A stretch of DNA of 15,364 bases from Candidatus Ventricola intestinavium (GTDB lineage: Bacteria; Bacillota; Clostridia; Christensenellales; Aristaeellaceae). The notes beneath the pieces are model-generated. The model had not been told where the DNA came from and did not search any database. It was given only the letters and a program-made list of their open reading frames with translations. A program made the translations under genes and the position numbers. Shown here piece by piece: positions 1 through 5,860 of the stretch (position 1 is the first letter of the stretch; the number at the start of each line of letters is the position of its first letter). Where the stretch lies: assembly GCA_018715105.1 (NCBI GenBank), contig DVMG01000255.1, positions 1 to 15,364 on the forward strand. Direction: 5' to 3'.

Positions 1-710
1 GGGCGGATGGAGCCGAAGTAGTGATCTTCCAGCTCCTGTCCCTTGGGCGGCCTCGCGCCAAAGAGCGTGCGGCCGGTCAAAATGAGATCCGGCCGGCGTC
101 TGTAATCCTCCTTGTCGATGAGGAAGTACTCCTGCTCCGGTCCCACGGTGGTGGTCACGCGCGCAACCTCTTTGCCAAAGAGCTTCAAGACCCGGCATGC
201 CTGGCGGCTTACGGCCTCCATAGAGCGCAGCAGCGGCGTCTTCTTATCCAGAATCTCGCCCGTGTAGGAGCAAAACGCCGTGGGGATGCACAGCGTATCA
301 TCCTTGATAAACGCATAGCTGGTCGGATCCCACGCGGTGTAGCCGCGCGCCTCAAACGTGGCGCGCAGCCCTCCGGAAGGAAAGGAGGAGGCATCCGGCT
401 CGCCCTTGATCAGCTCCTTGCCGGAAAACTCCATGATCACCGTGCCATCCGAACACGGGGAGATAAACGCATCGTGCTTTTCCGCCGTGATTCCCGTCAT
501 CGGCTGAAACCAGTGCGTAAAATGCGTGGCCCCTTTTTCAATGGCCCAATCCTTCATCGCGTTGGCGACCACACCGGCGATCTGCTCGTCAAGGGCCGTG
601 CCCTTGCGGATTGTCAGCCTCAGCGCCTGATAAACATCCCTGGGCAGCCTTTCCTTCATGACGGCCTCGTTAAACACCATGCTGCCAAACAGCTCGGGGA
701 CATGCTTCAT
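1..710 (-). CDS. glnN: Type III glutamine synthetase, N-terminal part (partial, runs off left edge)
   Basis: Cytosolic enzyme that makes glutamine from glutamate, ammonia and ATP, the main ammonium-assimilation step. Translating the minus strand from the ATG at 710-708 gives an uninterrupted frame of 236 codons to the window edge. Early residues read MKHVPELFGSMVFNEAVM, followed by KERLP, THFTHWFQPMTG, AEKHDAF, SFPSGGLRATFEARGY and TAWDPTSYAF. These are hallmark blocks of the N-terminal region of the type III (GlnN) family, which is usually about 700 residues, so roughly two thirds lies outside. A purine-rich Shine-Dalgarno (GGGAGAGGG on the minus strand, about 715-724) sits just before the ATG. 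The gene is divergent from the copper operon and has its own promoter at 808-836. Type I GlnA is excluded by these motifs. Family assignment is secure; regulation is not readable beyond the promoter and leader. Confidence 0.93.
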   Translation of the reverse strand, partial: MKHVPELFGSMVFNEAVMKERLPRDVYQALRLTIRKGTALDEQIAGVVANAMKDWAIEKGATHFTHWFQPMTGITAEKHDAFISPCSDGTVIMEFSGKELIKGEPDASSFPSGGLRATFEARGYTAWDPTSYAFIKDDTLCIPTAFCSYTGEILDKKTPLLRSMEAVSRQACRVLKLFGKEVARVTTTVGPEQEYFLIDKEDYRRRPDLILTGRTLFGARPPKGQELEDHYFGSIR

Positions 711-731
711 TCAAACCCTCTCCCATCCTGT

Positions 732-786
732 GCCGCACAAGCGGCGTTTGTCGGAATCGGGAAACCCCGGCGCGCCCGCGCCGGGG
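732..786 (-). promoter_or_regulatory. Structured 5' leader of glnN: two hairpins
   Basis: The predicted leader RNA holds two perfect stems. One has 9 bp (765-773 with 778-786, CCCCGGCGC/GCGCCGGGG, 4-nt loop). The second has 5 bp (732-736 with 741-745, GCCGC/GCGGC, 4-nt loop) and lies about 10 nt before the Shine-Dalgarno. The first is followed on the minus strand only by TTTCCC, a poor U-tract, so it is not a convincing terminator. The loops do not fit the hexaloops with A1 and G4 expected of an ANTAR target, and I do not recognise a known riboswitch. Confidence 0.45.
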
Positions 787-807
787 CTCCCCCCTGTGAC
801 AGGCGAA

Positions 808-836
808 AGTATAGCCCTTTTTCCGTGGTTCGTCAA
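808..836 (-). promoter_or_regulatory. Sigma-A type promoter for glutamine synthetase
   Basis: On the minus strand TTGACG (836-831) is followed by exactly 17 bases and then TATACT (813-808). This is a near-consensus housekeeping promoter that would start transcription near position 801, giving a leader of about 90 nt before the glnN ATG at 710. A short palindrome, CCTGTGACAGG at 793-803, overlaps the predicted start and could be an operator; that is inference. Confidence 0.8.
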
Positions 837-1098
837 GGGATTTTCTGCAATTTTTACATGTCAATCATTCATTTCCTGCAAATCAACTCTTTATTTCGTA
901 AAATTCAGAAGATAATTAAATATTGAATTTAAAAAACTTCATTTTCTTTACGGAAGTTGTTTTTGGCTTTCTTCCCCGGGTTCTCCCGGCATGCACACTG
1001 GCGGCCGTCTCCTCGCCTCCTTTGGCATGGGCTCTTCCGGCCGAATACGATGCCAAAAACTAATGCAAAATATTGTCGTGTTTTCTCGTCCAAACCGC
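837..1098. other. Divergent intergenic region between glnN and csoR
   Basis: No convincing gene is seen here. Positions 841-960 are AT-rich, as expected upstream of the glnN promoter. Positions 961-1060 are GC-richer and contain an 8-bp inverted repeat, TTTGGCAT at 1021-1028 and ATGCCAAA at 1050-1057, separated by 21 bases, which could be a protein-binding site or a weak stem. Open frames on either strand lack a good Shine-Dalgarno and recognisable protein features. Confidence 0.5.
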
Positions 1099-1127
1099 TT
1101 GCAAAATACCCCTATGGGGTATATAAT
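1099..1127 (+). promoter_or_regulatory. Copper-operon promoter
   Basis: TTGCAA (1099-1104), a 17-base spacer, then a perfect TATAAT (1122-1127). Transcription should start around 1133-1136, leaving a leader of about 20 nt before csoR. The whole spacer is taken up by the CsoR operator palindrome, so repressor binding would block RNA polymerase directly. Confidence 0.88.
1106..1122. promoter_or_regulatory. CsoR operator (G/C-tract palindrome)
   Basis: ATACCCCTATGGGGTAT is a perfect 17-bp palindrome centred on 1114, matching the TACCC...GGGTA architecture known for Cu(I)-responsive CsoR operators. It lies between the -35 and -10 elements and immediately upstream of a csoR-family gene. Established behaviour of the family predicts apo-CsoR bound here, with release when Cu(I) loads the repressor. 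Confidence 0.88.
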
Positions 1128-1153
1128 CATTCCTGTAAGCGAGGTGAGGAAAA

Positions 1154-1483
1154 ATGGATGAAACCGTCCTGTCTCCGGCAAAGGGCGATGCCCTGTGCTG
1201 TTCGCACCGCAAAAAGGCGCGGTCTGATCAGGAAATCCGCGATCTTCTCAACCGTCTGAGCCGCATCGAAGGACAGATCCGCGGCATCCGCGGCATGGTC
1301 GAAAAAGGCGCCTACTGCCCGGATATCCTCACGCAGGTGGCCGCGGCCAATGCCGCCCTGGGCAGCTTTACCAAGGTGCTGCTGGCCAACCACATCCGCA
1401 CATGCGTGGCCCGCGACATCCGGGAGGGCCGGGATGAAACGATCGACGAACTGGTGACCACCCTGCAGAAGCTGATGCGATGA
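1154..1483 (+). CDS. csoR: CsoR-family copper-sensing transcriptional repressor
   Basis: Cytosolic all-helical DNA-binding repressor of 109 residues (DUF156/CsoR family) that senses Cu(I) and derepresses copper export. The core RLSRIEGQIRGIRGMVEKG is followed by YCPDIL and then NHIRTC. The three Cu(I) ligands of the family are present as Cys55, His80 and Cys84, with the same 25- and 4-residue spacings as the Cys36/His61/Cys65 set of the Mycobacterium tuberculosis protein. This favours copper over the nickel (RcnR), formaldehyde (FrmR) or persulfide (CstR) branches. The N-terminal extension of about 20 residues has an extra Cys15-Cys16 pair and His18. The start is an ATG preceded by AGGTGAGG with good spacing. 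It is the first gene of the operon and autoregulation through the operator at 1106-1122 is expected. Confidence 0.93.
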   Translation: MDETVLSPAKGDALCCSHRKKARSDQEIRDLLNRLSRIEGQIRGIRGMVEKGAYCPDILTQVAAANAALGSFTKVLLANHIRTCVARDIREGRDETIDELVTTLQKLMR

Positions 1484-1507
1484 CAGCCGCGCCGTGTGCG
1501 CCTGTTT

Positions 1508-1530
1508 GGGCCGGCAGAGGCTTTCGGCCC
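1508..1530 (+). other. Intercistronic hairpin between csoR and copA
   Basis: GGGCCG (1508-1513) pairs with CGGCCC (1525-1530) around an 11-nt loop, followed by TGGTTTTGCT. It could be a weak attenuator or RNA-processing element in the 83-nt gap. The U-run is short and offset, so a true terminator is unlikely. Confidence 0.3.
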
Positions 1531-1550
1531 TGGTTTTGCTCACCGTATAT

Positions 1551-1569
1551 GGAGGAGGGATTCTGTGTG
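1551..1569 (+). promoter_or_regulatory. Shine-Dalgarno that sets a GTG start for copA
   Basis: GGAGGAGGG at 1551-1559 stands 7 nt before GTG at 1567. This decides the start against an in-frame ATG at 1480 that overlaps the csoR stop as ATGA but has no good Shine-Dalgarno, and against the ATG at 1549, which lies inside the ribosome-binding site region itself. Confidence 0.8.
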
Positions 1570-4080
1570 GAACAATTCAATGTCACGGGCATGAGCTGCG
1601 CCGCATGCAGCGCCCGTGTGGAAAAGGCCGTCAGCGCCGTTCCGGGCGTGACGAGCTGCTCGGTCAGCCTGCTGACCAACTCCATGGGCGTGGAAGGCAG
1701 CGCTGCGCCGGAGGCGGTGATCGCCGCTGTGGAGGCGGCTGGCTACGGCGCATCCGTGAAGGGCGCAAAGGGGCCGGCGGCGTCTTCCTCCCCGGACGAA
1801 GACGCACTTGCCGATCACGAAACGCCGCGCCTGCGGCGCCGGCTCATCGCGTCCGTCGGCTTTCTGGCCGTGCTGATGTATATCTCGATGGGCCATATGA
1901 TGTGGGGCTGGCCGCTTCCGGCCTTCCTGGCGGAAAACCACGTGGCCATGGGCCTTACCCAGCTGCTGCTCACGGTCATCATCATGGTGATCAATCAGCG
2001 TTTCTTTGTCAGCGGCCTGAAGGGACTGATGCACGGCGCCCCCAATATGGACACGCTGGTTGCGCTGGGGGCGGGCGCCTCGTTCCTTTACAGCACCTAC
2101 GCGCTCTATGCCATGACCGATGCGCAGATGCGCGGCGACATGGCCGGCGTCATGCGCTACATGCACGAATTCTATTTTGAATCTGCGGCCATGATTCTGG
2201 CGCTCATCACCGTGGGCAAAATGCTGGAAGCCCGCTCCAAGGGCAAGACCACCGACGCGCTCAAGAGCCTGATGAAACTCTCCCCGAAGACGGCCACGCT
2301 CCTGCGCGATGGGCAGGAGGTCACTGTCCCCATCGAGCAGGTGCGGCGCGGGGATATCTTCACCGTTCGTCCGGGCGAAAACATTCCGGTGGACGGCGTG
2401 GTGCTGGAAGGTTCCAGCGCGGTCAATGAATCGGCGCTGACCGGCGAAAGCATCCCCGTGGATAAGGCGGAAGGGGATGCCGTCTCCGCCGCAACGGTCA
2501 ACCAGTCCGGCTTTCTGCGCTGTGAAGCCACACGCGTGGGCGAGGATACCACGCTTTCCCAGATCATCCAGATGGTTTCCGATGCCGCGGCGACCAAAGC
2601 CCCGATCGCCAAAGTGGCCGACAGGGTTTCCGGCGTGTTTGTGCCGGTAGTCATCATCCTCGCAGTGGTGACGACGGCAGTCTGGCTGCTGGCCGGCCAG
2701 AGCATCGGCTTTGCGCTCTCTCGCGGCATCTCCGTGTTGGTGATCAGCTGCCCGTGCGCGCTGGGCCTGGCCACGCCCGTGGCCATTATGGTCGGCAACG
2801 GCATGGGCGCCAAACACGGCATTCTGTTTAAGACGGCCGTTTCGCTGGAAGAAACCGGAAAGACGGAGATCGTCGCGCTGGATAAAACCGGCACGATCAC
2901 AAAAGGCGAACCTCGGGTGACGGATCTGCTCCCCTGTCCCGGCGTGACGGAGCGTTCGCTGCTCACATGGGCCGCCGCGCTTGAGCGCCGGAGCGAACAC
3001 CCGCTGGCGCGTGCCGTCATGCTGCGCGCACAGGAGGAAGGGATTTCTCCCGCCGATGTGACGGGTTTTCAGGCGCTGCCCGGCAATGGCCTGAGCGCCA
3101 TGCTGGAAGGCGAATCGCTCTGCGGCGGCAACGCGGCCTTCATCTCCACGCGCGTCCCCGTGCCGGACAGCCTGCGCACGCAGGCAGAAGCCCTGGCCGG
3201 CGCCGGCAAAACGCCGCTGTTTTTCGCGCACGGTCATGCGCTGCTTGGCGTGATTGCCGTGGCGGATGTCATCAAGGAAGAAAGCCCTCAGGCCATTCGC
3301 GAGCTGCAGAACATGGGCATCCGCGTGGTCATGCTCACCGGCGATAACGAGCGCACGGCTCGGGCCATCGGCCGTCAGGCAGGCGTGGATGAGGTCATCG
3401 CCGGAGTTCTGCCCGACGGCAAGGAAAGCGTCATCCGGGAGCTCAGCCGCAAGGGCCGCGTTGCCATGGTCGGCGACGGCATCAACGATGCGCCTGCGCT
3501 CACCCGCGCGGATATCGGCATCGCCATCGGCGCGGGCACGGATGTGGCCATTGACGCGGCGGATGTAGTGCTGATGAAAAGCCGGCTCACCGATGTGCCG
3601 GCGGCCATCCGGCTGAGCCGCGCAACGCTTCGCAACATCCATGAAAACCTGTTCTGGGCATTCTTCTACAACGTCATCGGCATCCCGCTGGCGGCCGGCG
3701 TGTGGTATCCGCTCTTTGGTCTGACGCTCAGCCCCATGTTCGGCGCGGCAGCCATGAGCCTGTCGAGCTTCTGCGTGGTGACAAACGCCCTGCGGCTGAA
3801 TCTTTTCAAACTGCATGACGCAGGAAAAGATAAAAAAATCAAATCCAAAAAGCATAAGGAGGAAAAGACCATGGAAAAGACGATGAAAATTGAGGGCATG
3901 ATGTGCGGTCACTGCGAGGCAACCGTCAAAAAGGCGCTGGAGGCCGTGGACGGTGTGACCGGCGCGCAGGTGAGCCACGAGACGGGCATCGCCGTGGTAA
4001 CGCTTTCAAAGCCGGTGGAGGACGCTGTGCTTGCAAAGGCCATCACCGATCGGGATTACAAAGTGCTCTCGATTCAGTAA
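1567..4080 (+). CDS. copA: Cu(I)-exporting P1B-type ATPase CopA with C-terminal CopZ-like domain
   Basis: Inner-membrane pump of 837 residues that exports Cu(I) using ATP. In order: an N-terminal HMA metal-binding domain (GMSCAAC, Cys11/Cys14); membrane helices; the actuator TGES loop (residues 292-295); the transmembrane ISCPCALG site (Cys395/Cys397); the phosphorylated Asp439 in DKTGTIT; the nucleotide-binding SEHPLA motif (His478/Pro479); TGDN; and GDGINDAPAL (from residue 636). The last membrane helices carry the YN and MSLSS signatures of the Cu(I) P1B-1 subgroup, and the pump body ends normally at VVTNALRLNLFK. The frame then runs through a Lys-rich linker into a second HMA domain (MMCGHC, Cys780/Cys783) that is exactly CopZ-sized. 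An internal Shine-Dalgarno and ATG at 3856-3873 suggest a separate product as well. GTG start chosen from the strong Shine-Dalgarno at 1551. The operon position behind csoR supports copper specificity. Confidence 0.94.
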   Translation: MEQFNVTGMSCAACSARVEKAVSAVPGVTSCSVSLLTNSMGVEGSAAPEAVIAAVEAAGYGASVKGAKGPAASSSPDEDALADHETPRLRRRLIASVGFLAVLMYISMGHMMWGWPLPAFLAENHVAMGLTQLLLTVIIMVINQRFFVSGLKGLMHGAPNMDTLVALGAGASFLYSTYALYAMTDAQMRGDMAGVMRYMHEFYFESAAMILALITVGKMLEARSKGKTTDALKSLMKLSPKTATLLRDGQEVTVPIEQVRRGDIFTVRPGENIPVDGVVLEGSSAVNESALTGESIPVDKAEGDAVSAATVNQSGFLRCEATRVGEDTTLSQIIQMVSDAAATKAPIAKVADRVSGVFVPVVIILAVVTTAVWLLAGQSIGFALSRGISVLVISCPCALGLATPVAIMVGNGMGAKHGILFKTAVSLEETGKTEIVALDKTGTITKGEPRVTDLLPCPGVTERSLLTWAAALERRSEHPLARAVMLRAQEEGISPADVTGFQALPGNGLSAMLEGESLCGGNAAFISTRVPVPDSLRTQAEALAGAGKTPLFFAHGHALLGVIAVADVIKEESPQAIRELQNMGIRVVMLTGDNERTARAIGRQAGVDEVIAGVLPDGKESVIRELSRKGRVAMVGDGINDAPALTRADIGIAIGAGTDVAIDAADVVLMKSRLTDVPAAIRLSRATLRNIHENLFWAFFYNVIGIPLAAGVWYPLFGLTLSPMFGAAAMSLSSFCVVTNALRLNLFKLHDAGKDKKIKSKKHKEEKTMEKTMKIEGMMCGHCEATVKKALEAVDGVTGAQVSHETGIAVVTLSKPVEDAVLAKAITDRDYKVLSIQ
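3856..3873 (+). promoter_or_regulatory. Internal ribosome-binding site inside copA frame
   Basis: AAGGAGG (3856-3862) is a near-perfect Shine-Dalgarno, 8 nt before ATG at 3871, and the ATG is in frame with copA. It lies in the Lys/Glu-rich linker between the ATPase body and the C-terminal HMA domain. Its strength and spacing equal those of the real starts in this window, so internal initiation is likely. Confidence 0.7.
3871..4080 (+). CDS. copZ: CopZ-like copper chaperone, probably also made from an internal start
   Basis: A 69-residue HMA-fold metallochaperone beginning MEKTMKIEGMMCGHCEATVK. It would bind Cu(I) through the MxCxxC motif (Cys12 and Cys15 of this product) and deliver it to CopA. 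The length matches free-standing CopZ proteins (about 68-69 residues), and the domain has the complete beta-alpha-beta-beta-alpha-beta pattern, ending DYKVLSIQ. It is translated in the same frame as copA with no stop codon between them. It may exist only as the C-terminal domain of CopA, only as a free protein, or as both; the strong internal Shine-Dalgarno favours both. Fused C-terminal metal-binding domains are uncommon in CopA compared with N-terminal ones. Nothing else in the window would supply a CopZ. Confidence 0.6.
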   Translation: MEKTMKIEGMMCGHCEATVKKALEAVDGVTGAQVSHETGIAVVTLSKPVEDAVLAKAITDRDYKVLSIQ

Positions 4081-4105
4081 GGAGCCGGCTGCTCCTTCCC
4101 CTTTT
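4079..4105 (+). terminator. Hairpin at the copA/copZ stop codon
   Basis: AAGGAGC (4079-4085) pairs with GCTCCTT (4091-4097) around a 5-nt loop and is followed by CCCCTTTT. It begins in the stop codon. It is a plausible weak first terminator in tandem with the stronger hairpin at 4108-4137. Confidence 0.4.
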
Positions 4106-4107
4106 GC

Positions 4108-4146
4108 GGTGCGCCGCGCATTCGTGCGCGGCGCACCGGCGTTTTA
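4108..4146 (+). terminator. Rho-independent terminator of the copper operon
   Basis: A perfect 13-bp GC-rich stem (4108-4120 with 4125-4137, GGTGCGCCGCGCA/TGCGCGGCGCACC) is closed by a TTCG tetraloop, an exceptionally stable loop. It is followed by GGCGTTTTA. The U-run starts 4 bases after the stem, so it is slightly offset but still convincing 28 nt after the last stop codon. Confidence 0.75.
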
Positions 4147-4235
4147 TGCCGTCCCCAACGTGGAAATCGTCCCGTCTTCTTTGAGGTTCTTCTCCCTGCT
4201 CTTCAGGAACACGCCGCTTCACCCTGCATTTTGCA

Positions 4236-4264
4236 TTGACAATCCTCTCCTTTCGCGCTACACT
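4236..4264 (+). promoter_or_regulatory. Promoter of pepC
   Basis: A perfect TTGACA (4236-4241), a 17-base spacer and TACACT (4259-4264) make a strong sigma-A promoter. The predicted start is near 4270, leaving a leader of about 55 nt to the ATG at 4327. Together with the terminator upstream it makes pepC an independent transcription unit. Confidence 0.82.
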
Positions 4265-4326
4265 GTGCAGGAGAGGTTTTTGATACCGTCATATAGGCCG
4301 CATACGCCGGAAAGGAAGGTCATCTC

Positions 4327-5655
4327 ATGCATCCCCTTACAGACAAGCATCTGAGCGATTTCAGCGCCCACTATCAGCAGGATCCTCAGCGCAGGCTGGC
4401 TACCCTGGCGCTTTCCAAAAGCGAGCTGAACAGCGTGGCCTTTAATGCAAAGGGCGCTTACGCCATGTGCCAGAAGTTTTCCATTGAAATCCCCACCATG
4501 GCCGCCACCGACCAGAAATCCAGCGGCCGCTGCTGGCTTTTCGCCGCGGCCAATGTGCTGCGTGAACGGATCGCTGCGGCGCGCAATCTGGAAAAGTTCG
4601 AGCTTTCGCAGAGCTATCTCGCACTCTGCGATAAATTTGAGCGGGCCAATTACTTCCTTGAGAGCATTCTGGAAACCGCATCGCTGCCCACAGACGATCG
4701 CACCGTCGCCCACATTCTCTCCACAGGCGTGCATGACGGCGGCCAGTGGGACATGTTTGTGAACATCGTGCGCAAATACGGCATCCTTCCCAAGGATGTG
4801 TTTGGTGAAACGCAGCAAACCGGCAACACCCGCGCGATGAACGCGCAGCTCAACCGCGCGCTCAAGGTGAGCGCGGCCAGGCTTCGGGCTATGGCGGCGG
4901 CGGGCGAGGGCGAAGAAGCCCTTCAGCAGGAAAAGATCCGCGTGCTGGATCGTATATACGGCTTCCTGTGCAGCTGTTACGGCGAGCCGCCCCAATCCTT
5001 CGACTTTGAGTATGTAGACAGAGACGGCGTCTATCATGTTGAAAAGCGTCTGACACCGCTCACTTTTGCCGAGCGGTATATCGGCGATCTGCTGGAGCAG
5101 ACGGTCAGCATCATTCATGCGCCGACCCGGGATAAGCCTTTCCACAAAACGTTCACCATCCGCTATCTGGGCAACGTGGTCGGCGGCAGGCCCATCCGGC
5201 ATCTGAACCTGACGATGGATGAATTCAAGGCCGCCATCATCGCGCAGCTGCGCGATGGCAAGGTGGTCTGGTTTGGCAGCGACGTGGGCCACTTCGGGGA
5301 ACGCGAGATGGGCATCTGGGATGATCAGTCCTTTGACTTTGGCCTGCTCACCGGCCTTGATCTTTCCATGAGCAAGGAAGATGCGCTTGATTACGGCCTC
5401 TCTGCCATGAATCATGCCATGGTTCTCACCGGGGTAAACCTGGAAAACGGCCGGCCCACCCGCTGGAAGATCGAAAACAGCTGGGGCGAAAAGAACGGCG
5501 AAAAGGGCTATTACGTCTGCTCGGACAGCTGGTTTGACCAGTATGTCTATCAGGCCGCCGTCGAAAAGGAATATCTGGGCGATCTGGCCGGTCTGGCCAC
5601 GCAGGAGCCCATCGTTCTGGAGCCTTGGGATCCAATGGGCACGCTGGCGAAGTAA
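4327..5655 (+). CDS. pepC: Aminopeptidase C, bleomycin-hydrolase family (peptidase C1B)
   Basis: Cytosolic papain-fold cysteine aminopeptidase of 442 residues that trims N-terminal amino acids from peptides; family members form hexamers with the active sites inside a central chamber. The oxyanion-hole Gln63 and nucleophile Cys69 lie in TDQKSSGRCW. The catalytic His363 lies in MNHAMVLTG and Asn384 in KIENSWGEKNGEKGYY, so the active site is complete. There is no signal peptide or membrane segment, and the length is normal for the family (about 430-450). The start is ATG with AAGGAAGG 7 nt upstream. The C-terminus ends in EPWDPMGTLAK; in PepC and bleomycin hydrolases the C-terminal tail lies in the active-site cleft and restricts cleavage to aminopeptidase action. 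Own promoter, own terminator, no functional link to its neighbours visible. Confidence 0.95.
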   Translation: MHPLTDKHLSDFSAHYQQDPQRRLATLALSKSELNSVAFNAKGAYAMCQKFSIEIPTMAATDQKSSGRCWLFAAANVLRERIAAARNLEKFELSQSYLALCDKFERANYFLESILETASLPTDDRTVAHILSTGVHDGGQWDMFVNIVRKYGILPKDVFGETQQTGNTRAMNAQLNRALKVSAARLRAMAAAGEGEEALQQEKIRVLDRIYGFLCSCYGEPPQSFDFEYVDRDGVYHVEKRLTPLTFAERYIGDLLEQTVSIIHAPTRDKPFHKTFTIRYLGNVVGGRPIRHLNLTMDEFKAAIIAQLRDGKVVWFGSDVGHFGEREMGIWDDQSFDFGLLTGLDLSMSKEDALDYGLSAMNHAMVLTGVNLENGRPTRWKIENSWGEKNGEKGYYVCSDSWFDQYVYQAAVEKEYLGDLAGLATQEPIVLEPWDPMGTLAK

Positions 5656-5727
5656 AGGCCGCACGACAGGATGCATCCGGGCAGCTGCTTGCGTCCATCA
5701 TGCGCTTCCGGCGTTTGCTTTAAATCC

Positions 5728-5763
5728 TTTCTTCCCCTTCAAGGGGGGAAGGAAAACGCTTTT
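5728..5763 (+). terminator. Probable terminator of pepC
   Basis: A stem of about 10 bp including one G-U pair (5728-5737 with 5745-5754, core CTTCCCC/GGGGAAG) has a 7-nt loop. It is followed within six bases by TTTT at 5760-5763. It lies 73 nt after the pepC stop codon. Confidence 0.55.
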
Positions 5764-5766
5764 ATC

Positions 5767-5829
5767 AACAGACACAGGCGCCGCTTTTCCTCCTTTGCAG
5801 GGCAGGGAAAAGCGGTGCCTGTGTCTGTT
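5767..5829. repeat. Long perfect inverted repeat (24-bp stem) in convergent intergenic region
   Basis: The left arm 5767-5790 pairs over its full 24 bases with 5806-5829, with a single G-T mismatch that is a wobble in RNA (5780 with 5816), around a 15-nt loop. It lies between the ends of pepC and the minus-strand operon, so it could terminate transcription from both sides or act as an RNase III-type processing site. Flanking T-runs are modest (TTTGCATTTT on the plus strand). A small dispersed palindromic element is another possibility. No gene is seen in 5656-5860. Confidence 0.7.
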
Positions 5830-5860
5830 TGCATTTTAACCGAATCAAGACGCAGCCGTT

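Noticed and set aside
732..786. ANTAR target or glutamine riboswitch in the glnN leader
   Set aside because: The hairpin loops are 4 nt and do not fit the ANTAR hexaloop pattern, there is no terminator U-run, and no known riboswitch core was seen.
848..867. A second promoter from the TTGACA on the minus strand upstream of glnN
   Set aside because: No acceptable -10 hexamer lies 16-18 bases downstream; the promoter at 808-836 is far better.
21..926. Plus-strand frame of about 300 codons at the left end
   Set aside because: It overlaps a clear minus-strand type III glutamine synthetase and runs through its promoter; no Shine-Dalgarno or protein motifs.
1480..1566. Upstream ATG for copA overlapping the csoR stop as ATGA
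   Set aside because: It would add 29 residues with no HMA-like sequence and has no good Shine-Dalgarno, while GTG at 1567 has an excellent one at ideal spacing. Coupled initiation at 1480 cannot be fully excluded.
1540..3978. Very long open frame (over 800 codons) on the minus strand opposite copA
   Set aside because: It mirrors a certain P-type ATPase gene; its translation is rich in His, Arg, Gly and Ala with no family motifs, as expected of an antisense frame in GC-rich codon-biased DNA.
4258..5676. 472-codon minus-strand frame opposite pepC
   Set aside because: pepC has a complete catalytic triad, promoter and Shine-Dalgarno; the opposite frame has no recognisable features.
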